In this document: piece after piece, positions 33,585 through 40,402 of the stretch
Layout of the letters: each line of letters begins with the position of its first letter
How positions within the stretch are numbered: position 1 is the stretch's first letter
NCBI GenBank assembly: GCA_015065885.1
Contig: SVPJ01000003.1
Span: forward strand, 62,001 to 126,000
From: Oscillospiraceae bacterium
GTDB lineage: Bacteria; Bacillota; Clostridia; Oscillospirales; Acutalibacteraceae
Length of the DNA stretch: 64,000 bases
Direction: 5' to 3'
Notes under the pieces: generated by a model
Databases searched by the model: none
What the model saw: the letters and a program-made list of their open reading frames with translations, nothing else
Told to the model about the DNA's origin: nothing
Made by a program: the position numbers and the translations under genes

Positions 33585-35606
33585 ATGTTTTCCGAACAAT
33601 ACCGTAAGGATACCGATACGCGCCGCTTGTCCGACGAAGCGAGCGACCGTATTCTCGACGCATTGTCACACGAGTCTGCCGCACCCCAAAGAACGCGTCC
33701 GTTGTGGCGCGCCGTTGCTGCGGCGGCAGCCTGCGTGCTGTTGGTCGCCACGATGCTGCCGCTTTTGAAAGAAAAGCCGCCGACAGTGTCTTTTTATCCC
33801 GAATGGGAGAACACCCCACCCGTGACCGTCCACAAAGAAACGCACTTGACCTACGACGAAGCGTTTTCGCTGATCCACAACTATCAAACGCAATATGAAG
33901 ACACCGAAAAAGAATTGTTGGGTGAAATGGGAAGTGACTTTAAAAATGAGATCACGACCGATGACGCCGCCAACCAAACGAATCGCGGCGACGACACCGC
34001 CACCAACACGCAGTATGCGGACGTGGACGAAGCCGACGTCGTGAAGGTGCAAGACGGATATATCTACGTTTTAAACCGAGCCGAAAAGCGGGTCACCGTA
34101 TACCGCGCCGACGGTGAAAAGACCGCCGCCGTGGCGGTGCAGAAGATCGTGACCGACGCCGCAGGCTCTCCTTGCCATATGTACCTGACCCCCACCCGCT
34201 TGGTAGTGCTGTACACCGAGCACACCACCGCGTACGGCGATGCCGTATCCAAAAGCGAAGGCAAGTGTTACCGTTACAGTTATATGGACAGCCGCACCTA
34301 TGCCGCCGTGTACGATATCACCAACCCCGCCTCTCCGCACCATCTCACCACCTACGGGCAGGACGGCGAACTGCTGGATTCCCGTATGGTGGACGGTGTG
34401 CTGTATCTCGTGTCGGGTCACACGGTGTGGAACGCCGACGAAAACGACCCCGCCAGTTTCGTTCCCGAACTGTATCGCGACGATACCGCCGCAACGATGA
34501 GCGAAAGCACGCTGACCGCCGCCCCGACAACCGACGCCGCCGACTACGCCGTGGTCACCGCCGTTTCGACGTGGGGCGAGACCGCCCGCGTTTCCGAAAA
34601 GGCGGTGCTCGGTGCAGGCACCTGCCGCGTATGGGCCAACTCCGAACGTCTTATGTTGTTGCACTCGGGTTCCCGTCGTGACACGAACGACACGACGCTG
34701 AAAAACGGCAACACCTATCGCAAAACCACGACGGTGGATACCACCACGCTCTATTTGTTCGATATCGGCGGCGGCAACGTGCAGCAAACGGCCGTTGCCA
34801 CCCTGGACGGCACGTTGGACGGGCAGTTTGCCATAGACGAGTGGAACGGCCATTTCCGTGTAGCCGCCACCTGCGGATATTCCTACAGCGAACGCGAACT
34901 CGCGTTTGACCGGGAAAACAAGGTGGTGAGCAATACCTATTTGAATTCGGAATATACCCAGTACAACCGCTTGTACGTGTTGGACGGTACCTTGCACGAG
35001 GTCGGGCGGATCGACAACATGGCACCCGACGAGACGGTGCAGTCGGTGCGGTTTGACGGAGATATCGGGTATGTGGTGACCTTCCGCCAGACCGACCCGT
35101 TGTTTGCTATCGACTTGTCCGATCCGCAAAACCCCACCGTGTTGTCGGCACTCAAGATCACGGGCTTTTCGGAATATCTGCACACGTTCGGTGACGGCCG
35201 TCTGCTTGGCTTCGGTTACGCGGGCACGGAGGAAGGCTTGAACGGGCAGCTGAAGCTCACCATGTTCGACACGACCGACAAGACCGACGTGACGGTGCAA
35301 CACGCATTGGAATTGCCCACGGAATACGTGTTTTCCGAAGCGCTGGACGACCACCACGCCATTTTGGTGGATACCGCCCGCTCGTTGGTCGGTTTTCCCG
35401 CGTATACCGCCAATACGGAACTTGTATACCTTCTCTACCGTTACAGCGATACGGACGGCTTCACCCCGCTCGCTCACCTGCCGGTGGAAAACGCCGAAAA
35501 GAATGAACACCTGCGCGGCGTGTTTATCGAAGACGCTTTCTACGCCGTGCACCCCGCGGGCGTCACCGTCTACGACGGCAGTTTTGCCCCTATTGCTACG
35601 GTATAA
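33585..35606 (+). CDS. Membrane-anchored beta-propeller protein, probable anti-sigma partner
   Basis: A 673-residue protein. Residues 1-43 are hydrophilic and basic/acidic (SDEASDRILDALSHESAAPQ), residues 44-63 form one membrane helix (WRAVAAAAACVLLVATMLPL), and the rest lies outside. The exterior matches the Beta_propel family (PF09826/COG4880): VDEADVVKVQDGYIYVLN near residue 145, SRMVDGVLYLVSGH and SVRFDGDIGYVVTFRQTDPLFAIDLSDPQNP. AAAGGAGTGATCCG precedes the ATG, 12 bp after the sigma gene. Cytoplasmic N-tail plus one helix is the anti-sigma layout, so I infer it restrains the sigma factor; no zinc anti-sigma motif is seen. Confidence 0.82.
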   Translation: MFSEQYRKDTDTRRLSDEASDRILDALSHESAAPQRTRPLWRAVAAAAACVLLVATMLPLLKEKPPTVSFYPEWENTPPVTVHKETHLTYDEAFSLIHNYQTQYEDTEKELLGEMGSDFKNEITTDDAANQTNRGDDTATNTQYADVDEADVVKVQDGYIYVLNRAEKRVTVYRADGEKTAAVAVQKIVTDAAGSPCHMYLTPTRLVVLYTEHTTAYGDAVSKSEGKCYRYSYMDSRTYAAVYDITNPASPHHLTTYGQDGELLDSRMVDGVLYLVSGHTVWNADENDPASFVPELYRDDTAATMSESTLTAAPTTDAADYAVVTAVSTWGETARVSEKAVLGAGTCRVWANSERLMLLHSGSRRDTNDTTLKNGNTYRKTTTVDTTTLYLFDIGGGNVQQTAVATLDGTLDGQFAIDEWNGHFRVAATCGYSYSERELAFDRENKVVSNTYLNSEYTQYNRLYVLDGTLHEVGRIDNMAPDETVQSVRFDGDIGYVVTFRQTDPLFAIDLSDPQNPTVLSALKITGFSEYLHTFGDGRLLGFGYAGTEEGLNGQLKLTMFDTTDKTDVTVQHALELPTEYVFSEALDDHHAILVDTARSLVGFPAYTANTELVYLLYRYSDTDGFTPLAHLPVENAEKNEHLRGVFIEDAFYAVHPAGVTVYDGSFAPIATV

Positions 35607-35617
35607 GATTTCTCCGC

Positions 35618-35667
35618 AGTGCGGCTTACCGCTCCCCCTCCTCACGGTAAGCCGCACTGTTTTTTTA
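35618..35667 (+). terminator. Terminator after the beta-propeller gene
   Basis: Perfect 14-bp arms AGTGCGGCTTACCG and CGGTAAGCCGCACT, then GTTTTTTT. Confidence 0.88.
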
Positions 35668-35717
35668 GCCAACGAAGATCACCCGCCGTGGAAATCCGTC
35701 TCTGCTTGAAAGAACGT

Positions 35718-35852
35718 TGTAGGGGCGGCAATTTTTGACATCCCGCTTGGATACGATCCCCACGGTGCGTCGACGAGCGCCGCCCCCTACGTTTGCACCG
35801 TTCTAATGGGCGGTAGGAGCGAACTACGTTCGCCCGCCTCTTCGACCGTCCG
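35718..35852. repeat. Dispersed intergenic repeat, family B (copy 2, composite)
   Basis: TGTAGGGGCGGC pairs with GCCGCCCCCTAC 60 bp away, and GGGCGGTAGGAGCGAAC is followed by GTTCGCCCGCC. It is related to the element at 10577. No gene lies in 35607-35892. Confidence 0.55.
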
Positions 35853-35856
35853 CACA

Positions 35857-35889
35857 CAAAAGCCCCCGCCGTACGGCGGGGGGCTTTAA
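35857..35889. terminator. Terminator after the FliB-like gene
   Basis: AAGCCCCCGCCGTACGGCGG continues to GGGGCTTT. Bidirectional; it lies directly after the minus-strand stop. Confidence 0.8.
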
Positions 35890-35892
35890 ACT

Positions 35893-36795
35893 TCAGTCAT
35901 CGCCACCTTCGTTATACTCCTGCAACGTCTCAAGCAGGATATCCACGTTCTCGTCCGAATATTCGATTTCGGAAGAATACATACGTGCCACCTCCAACAG
36001 TTCGTCCGTTGAGTGTGATCGACAGAGCGTGACGATCACGTAGCAAGACAAAACTGCAAACTGCACGCGCTCACGAAACAAGCCGTCGTCGAGCGCACCG
36101 CTCAAATGACGGTACAGAAAATAGCACAGCAGTTGTTCGCACGTCGTTTCCAACGTTGCGGGAATATCCTCGCCAATACTGTCGATCGCATCGAGATATT
36201 CGTCCCAAGCGGGGTCTAACCGCTCAAGCCCTTTATACACACGTATCCAGTCCGTTTTGCCTATCGGCGACCGTGCTCCAACCCACTCCAACATGCGGGC
36301 GACCCGCTCGCTAAGCGGCCTTTCACGGTCTTGTAAAAGCGAAAACAGCCGCTCGCGCTCTTTGAAAAAACCACTTTGCGGGAGCGTCCCGTCGTCGGAG
36401 AGTAAGCACATCGGCTCTTGTTTTGTCAAAATGAGTTTGGCTGCCGCCTCACAACAAAGGCCGAGCCCCTTTTCGATAACACCGCAAACCTCGTTGTAAA
36501 AGCGCGGATGATCGCGGCAGATCTGGCACAGCATCCCCTCGCCGCCTTGCAGGATCAACTCGCAAAGATTGTCCTCGTTCAAAAACGGACAACGCTCTCC
36601 CGCCGACAGCACGAAGTGCGCGCAAGGCTCTAACGCGATATGCGTCTGCAGTTTGTCGCCCAATGCACCTGCGGCATGTTGATAATTTTGAAGGCTCTCG
36701 TCGTCGATGTCGATCTCCCAACCGATACAACAGTTGTGCCGACACGCCCCCGCAATGCACTTGAAATCGTCGTAATAATCCGGTCTGATCTCCAT
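35893..36795 (-). CDS. fliB: FliB-like flagellin lysine-N-methylase family protein
   Basis: A 300-residue, cysteine-rich protein. The family signature is in three parts: CIAGACRHNCCIGWEIDID (residues 12-30), CPFLNEDNLCELI near residue 68 and LCQICRDHPRFYNEV near residue 88. The many cysteines could bind an iron-sulfur cluster. FliB methylates lysines of flagellin in Salmonella; homologues are common in Clostridia, sometimes without flagella. No flagellar gene is present in this window. ATG 36795 follows GAGGAGGGACG and begins MEIRPDYYDDF, the normal start; the longer frame is unlikely. Confidence 0.85.
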   Translation of the reverse strand: MEIRPDYYDDFKCIAGACRHNCCIGWEIDIDDESLQNYQHAAGALGDKLQTHIALEPCAHFVLSAGERCPFLNEDNLCELILQGGEGMLCQICRDHPRFYNEVCGVIEKGLGLCCEAAAKLILTKQEPMCLLSDDGTLPQSGFFKERERLFSLLQDRERPLSERVARMLEWVGARSPIGKTDWIRVYKGLERLDPAWDEYLDAIDSIGEDIPATLETTCEQLLCYFLYRHLSGALDDGLFRERVQFAVLSCYVIVTLCRSHSTDELLEVARMYSSEIEYSDENVDILLETLQEYNEGGDD

Positions 36796-36841
36796 AACGT
36801 CCCTCCTCGCAGCAGGGTTATTATTCTTGGGCAAGGGTGGC

Positions 36842-37522
36842 TCATACCGTAGCAACAAGATCGCCGGTTCCCTTGCGGAAGATCTGCAATTCAAACCCCT
36901 GCTCTTTATACGTAATTTTGTAGTCGAATTTTTCAAACTCTCTGAATTCTTCCATTTCAAACCCTTTGCACAAATGAACCGCGCATTTTCCGTCCCGTAT
37001 AACACCGCCGAACCCCATTAACACCAGCCAAAACCGAAAGGCGTTATCGACTTGCCATTTTTCAGGATACAGACCCATTTGAATATCGATTACAAAATCC
37101 GCATCGACTTCCTCAAAAAACGGATGACCGTCGATCACCACGTTGGGATTGCCGCCTTTCAACAAAATGTTTCTCAAAATCCGTGCGCCCAGATCGCCGT
37201 CATCCAAAAACTGCAGCGATTGAAGAATGTTTTCACCGTCTTTTCCATCGTCGTACATGACGAGCTCGGCGTCCAAGCCGTGCTCAATAAAGACGTCAAA
37301 AAGCCGCTCCCAATTATAGGTGATCAGTTCTTGCGGTTGCGGCTCTCTGTTGTTTTGAAAACGGAACGTATCATAAGAAAACATGCCGTACTCACAGACC
37401 GCAATAGCCGCTCGCGTGATCTCTTCACTATTCAGTTTATTGTCACAAATATACGCTTGTATCTTTTCAATGCTGAATGGTTGCTCTTCACATAATGCAA
37501 CCAAGTCTTTGATGCGTTTCAT
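36842..37522 (-). CDS. Uncharacterised 226-residue protein
   Basis: I do not recognise this with certainty. It is soluble, acidic and mostly helical, with an aromatic-rich middle (YNWERLFDVFIEHGLDAEL). The segment ARILRNILLKGGNPNVVIDG resembles an ankyrin-type 'GGNPN' turn, seen in stand-alone clostridial proteins of unknown role. There is no signal peptide or membrane helix. It lies 47 bp upstream of the FliB-like gene on the same strand and 41 bp after the LRR gene, so the three may be co-transcribed. Possibly an immunity-type or adaptor protein; that is speculation. Confidence 0.65.
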   Translation of the reverse strand: MKRIKDLVALCEEQPFSIEKIQAYICDNKLNSEEITRAAIAVCEYGMFSYDTFRFQNNREPQPQELITYNWERLFDVFIEHGLDAELVMYDDGKDGENILQSLQFLDDGDLGARILRNILLKGGNPNVVIDGHPFFEEVDADFVIDIQMGLYPEKWQVDNAFRFWLVLMGFGGVIRDGKCAVHLCKGFEMEEFREFEKFDYKITYKEQGFELQIFRKGTGDLVATV

Positions 37523-37563
37523 ATTCTCACCTCTTGAGATTATTGTATCCTCTCCGACAAACT

Positions 37564-38277
37564 TTATATGATCAAGTCAACCGTTGTTCCATTGATGAGC
37601 GTTTCACTCACTTCAACTTCTTTAAACCGTTTAAACTTTTCAATATTGTAATCATTCGATACATTGACTCCGATAACATCTAAAATCATATCACTACTTA
37701 ATGCGTCTAAAAACTGCAAATCATCAATTTTGATATCAATTAACGTAAGTGATGCCAAATTTTCAAGCGCTGATATTGCTTCAATATGATCTACCCTGCA
37801 GGCATAACCACAATAAAAGTATTTCAAACAAGGCATATTCCGCAAAAAGGATAGGTCGGCACTGCCAAATTCGTGTAATGTCAAATCTTCCAAATGAGCG
37901 AGTTTTGCAAAAGCATCCGTGTTGACAAAATCAAAACTTGATACAGACCCACCGGAAATAAGCAGCGATCTCAAATTATGTAAAAGTGGCAGAAGATCTA
38001 CATCGAATGTTCTTTGATAGAATTCTAACGATAACTCTTCCAAGAATTCGAAATTTTGCAAAAACGAAAAATCCGTAAGGCCAATGTTGATGTTTAACAA
38101 TTCAAGATTCTTAAAGGCACAAAGCGTTTCGCGATCCTCACTATTAAATGTAAACCCTGAACAATCAAGTTCATTAACCAATAAGGCATCTTCATCTGTA
38201 ATCGGTCTATCATATATCCGCAATTCGCTTCTGACTTCCGCTTCGAATTCCTTACTGTAGAAAACCAGATTTTTCAT
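37564..38277 (-). CDS. Cytoplasmic leucine-rich-repeat-like protein
   Basis: A 237-residue protein with at least six imperfect leucine-rich units (for example FKNLELLNINIGLTDFSFLQ, LEELSLEFYQRTF, LHNLRSLLISGGSVSSFDFV and LENLASLTLIDIKIDDLQFL). No signal peptide or anchor is visible, so it is probably cytoplasmic. ATG 38277 follows AAGAGGTGAGAAAA. Base composition is clearly AT-richer than the flanks, and codon choice (many TTT, AAT, ATA) differs, which hints at transfer. It is likely the first gene of a short run with the unknown gene at 36842. No function can be assigned. Confidence 0.7.
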   Translation of the reverse strand: MKNLVFYSKEFEAEVRSELRIYDRPITDEDALLVNELDCSGFTFNSEDRETLCAFKNLELLNINIGLTDFSFLQNFEFLEELSLEFYQRTFDVDLLPLLHNLRSLLISGGSVSSFDFVNTDAFAKLAHLEDLTLHEFGSADLSFLRNMPCLKYFYCGYACRVDHIEAISALENLASLTLIDIKIDDLQFLDALSSDMILDVIGVNVSNDYNIEKFKRFKEVEVSETLINGTTVDLII

Positions 38278-38401
38278 TTTTCTCACCTCTTAAATACATT
38301 GTATCACATCTTAAGTTCAATGAACAGTACCCGCAATGACAAAACAAAAATTTTTGCGCAATCGTATGTCAGCGGTTCGACGTCACTTTCTCCAAAACCC
38401 A

Positions 38402-38442
38402 AAAAGAAAGACACAGTCCTCACGGACTGTGTCTTTCTTTTT
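38402..38442 (-). terminator. Terminator after tRNA-Ala
   Basis: AAAGAAAGACACAGTCC, a four-base loop and the inverse arm, followed by T-runs on both strands. Confidence 0.85.
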
Positions 38443-38518
<76 letters not shown>

Positions 38519-38538
38519 ATATTTCGGCGACGGTCTAT

Positions 38539-38567
38539 ACTTTATCATATTTAACACCGTTTGTCAA
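38539..38567 (-). promoter_or_regulatory. Promoter of tRNA-Ala
   Basis: Minus strand TTGACA (38562-38567), 17 bp, TAAAGT (38539-38544), about 20 bp before the tRNA. Confidence 0.85.
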
Positions 38568-38621
38568 GGGTCTTTACCGTATTTGTCGCAAAAAAATTTT
38601 TGAATTTTTTCAAAAAACCTA

Positions 38622-38650
38622 TTGACAATCGGCGAACAGTGTGGTATCTT
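38622..38650 (+). promoter_or_regulatory. Sigma-A promoter of perR
   Basis: TTGACA (38622-38627), 17 bp, TATCTT (38645-38650). Confidence 0.82.
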
Positions 38651-38653
38651 TAG

Positions 38654-38670
38654 TTTGTAATCATTACAAA
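38654..38670 (+). promoter_or_regulatory. Per/Fur-type operator
   Basis: TTTGTAATCATTACAAA is a perfect 17-bp palindrome matching the Per box pattern (TTATAATxATTATAA). It overlaps the expected transcription start, so it should repress perR and the downstream genes. Confidence 0.85.
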
Positions 38671-38706
38671 GTTGAAACGATTACAGAAAACGAGGTGAAG
38701 TCACGC

Positions 38707-39132
38707 ATGAGCGAACGCTTGTTAGCGGAACGTCTGCATGAGGTGGGGCTTCGCCCCACACAGCAACGACTACTGATCTGGCGCTACTTGCTGGAGCATC
38801 CCACGCATCCCACCGCCGATATGATCTATCAGGCCCTCTCCCCTGCGTTCCCCTCGCTTTCCCGCACGACGGTGTACAATACACTGCACAGCATGGAAAA
38901 AGCGGGTATCATTCGCGGATTGCCCGCCGATATGGCGGAAGGCGAGTATCGGTTTGATGCCGACATCGGCACCCACGGACATTTTTACTGTCGGGAGTGC
39001 GGCGACGTGTTCGATATCCCGGTAAGCGACGACCAGATGGCAACCCTCTGCCCCGCTGCGTTTGCGGCGGACAGCAGCAACATTCTCTTCTGCGGGCGGT
39101 GTCCCGCGTGTTCCGACGGCAACCAAAATTAA
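38707..39132 (+). CDS. perR: Peroxide-responsive repressor PerR (Fur family)
   Basis: Metal-dependent repressor that loses DNA binding when peroxide oxidises its histidine ligands. The 141-residue protein shows the winged helix LRPTQQRLLIWRYLLEHPTHPTADMIYQAL and SRTTVYNTLHSMEKAGII, the regulatory metal ligands in YRFDADIGTHGHFYC and two CxxC pairs (CRECGD and CGRCPAC) for structural zinc. These favour PerR over Fur or Zur. ATG 38707 follows GAGGTGAAGTCACGC. With a Per box in its own promoter and rubrerythrin next, it controls an oxidative-stress operon. Confidence 0.92.
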   Translation: MSERLLAERLHEVGLRPTQQRLLIWRYLLEHPTHPTADMIYQALSPAFPSLSRTTVYNTLHSMEKAGIIRGLPADMAEGEYRFDADIGTHGHFYCRECGDVFDIPVSDDQMATLCPAAFAADSSNILFCGRCPACSDGNQN

Positions 39133-39158
39133 ACTGTGATTTTTAGGAGGAAATGATT

Positions 39159-39704
39159 ATGGCAAAGTATGTATGCACCATCTGCGGTTACACTCACGAG
39201 GGCGATGCGGCTCCCGACAAGTGCCCCATCTGCGGCGCACCCGCGGCGAAGTTTGACGAAGTCGGCGGCGAACGCGTGTGGGCGGACGAACACCGCGTCG
39301 GCGTCGCACAGGGCGTGGACGAAGAGATCATCATGGGCCTGCGCGAGAACTTCGCGGGCGAATGCAGCGAAGTCGGCATGTACCTCGCGATGGCGCGTGT
39401 GGCACACCGTGAAGGCTATCCTGAGATCGGCCTGTACTGGGAAAAGGCGGCGTACGAAGAGGCAGAGCATGCGGCGAAGTTTGCCGAGTTGCTGGGCGAA
39501 GTCGTGACCGACAGCACCAAGAAGAACCTCACCATGCGCGTGGACGCCGAATGCGGCGCGACCGAAGGCAAGATGAAGCTCGCCCGCCGCGCGAAGGAAC
39601 TCGGTCTGGACGCGATCCACGACACCGTGCACGAGATGGCGAAAGACGAGGCACGTCACGGCAAGGCGTTTGAAGGCCTGCTCAACCGTTATTTCGGTAA
39701 ATAA
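39159..39704 (+). CDS. Reverse rubrerythrin (NADH peroxidase type)
   Basis: Peroxide-reducing di-iron protein of anaerobes, 181 residues. Unlike classical rubrerythrin it begins with the rubredoxin domain ([21 protein letters not shown], four cysteines binding one iron) and ends with the ferritin-like four-helix domain. The di-iron ligands are in [29 protein letters not shown] and [28 protein letters not shown] precedes ATG 39159; an ATG two codons earlier is too close to the site. It lies 26 bp after perR and is the expected target of PerR. Confidence 0.93.
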   Translation: MAKYVCTICGYTHEGDAAPDKCPICGAPAAKFDEVGGERVWADEHRVGVAQGVDEEIIMGLRENFAGECSEVGMYLAMARVAHREGYPEIGLYWEKAAYEEAEHAAKFAELLGEVVTDSTKKNLTMRVDAECGATEGKMKLARRAKELGLDAIHDTVHEMAKDEARHGKAFEGLLNRYFGK

Positions 39705-40219
39705 TGAGCTTTCGGAGAAAGGCGAACAAAGCCGCTTTCGTATTGCTTGACCGTATGCTCCCCGCGTACAACCACTGTCGGTGGGGCAACCGTTTGAAAA
39801 ACGTGTTTGCCAAGCACGCCTTTATCCACGTGGGTAAGGGCGTGAATTGGGGAAAACGGTTGAATATCGAATCCGAATTTTCCATCGGGGACAACTCCGG
39901 TGTGGGCGATTACGCGCGCATCTCCCCCAAAGTCACGATCGGCAACGACGTGATGATCGGGAAATACCTGCGTATCCTCACTACCAACCACCGAACCGAC
40001 CGCACGGATATTCCGATGTGTCAGCAGGGGTTTGAGGAGACGTCACCGTTGGTGATCGGCAACGACGTGTGGATCTGCGACAATGTGATCATCACCCCCG
40101 GCTGCTGCCGCATCGGTGACGGCGCGATCGTTGCCGCGGGCGCCGTAGTGACTCACGACGTAGCGCCCTACAGCGTTGTCGGCGGCAACCCCGCTCGCGT
40201 TATCCGCTATCGCAAATGA
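39704..40219 (+). CDS. Hexapeptide-repeat acyltransferase (left-handed beta-helix)
   Basis: A 171-residue O-acetyltransferase-like protein. Imperfect hexapeptides run from about residue 45 (IHVGKGVNWGKRLNIESEFSI) to 110 (VTIGNDVMIGKY). The catalytic histidine is expected in TTNHRTDR. The C-terminal block has VIGNDVWICDNVIITPG and VVGGNPARVIRY, as in Maa/WbbJ/CapG-type enzymes. The acceptor, probably a sugar or cell-surface polysaccharide, is unknown. Its ATG overlaps the rubrerythrin stop by one base, so it is translated with an oxidative-stress operon, which is an unusual link. Confidence 0.88.
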   Translation: MSFRRKANKAAFVLLDRMLPAYNHCRWGNRLKNVFAKHAFIHVGKGVNWGKRLNIESEFSIGDNSGVGDYARISPKVTIGNDVMIGKYLRILTTNHRTDRTDIPMCQQGFEETSPLVIGNDVWICDNVIITPGCCRIGDGAIVAAGAVVTHDVAPYSVVGGNPARVIRYRK

Positions 40220-40230
40220 AATGACGTCTT

Positions 40231-40267
40231 TGAGACACTTACCCGAAACGGTGAGTGTCTCTTTTTA
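40231..40267 (+). terminator. Terminator after the acyltransferase gene
   Basis: GAGACACTTACC, six-base loop, GGTGAGTGTCTC, then TTTTT. Confidence 0.85.
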
Positions 40268-40314
40268 TGCTTTTCTCTTGTTTTTCCCCGCTTCTTGTGA
40301 TAGAATAAACACAA

Positions 40315-40356
40315 GGAGAGAATGCACCCGTAAGAGTGCATTCTCTCCATTTTTAT
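40315..40356. terminator. Second hairpin downstream of the perR operon and the mannosidase
   Basis: GGAGAGAATGCAC and GTGCATTCTCTCC form a perfect stem, followed by ATTTTTA on the plus strand. A small CCCGC/GCGGG stem follows at 40371-40384. Confidence 0.7.
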
Positions 40357-40402
40357 CCCTATGACCACCCCGCCGTACAGCGGGTGCTTTTTCTTGTTCC
40401 CA

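Noticed and set aside
35893..36795. Flagellar locus
   Set aside because: Only the FliB-like methylase is present; no flagellin, hook or motor genes are in the window.
38340..38400. Possible second tRNA 3' fragment (CAGCGGTTCGACGTC) on the plus strand
   Set aside because: The putative T-arm does not pair properly and no acceptor stem partner is found.
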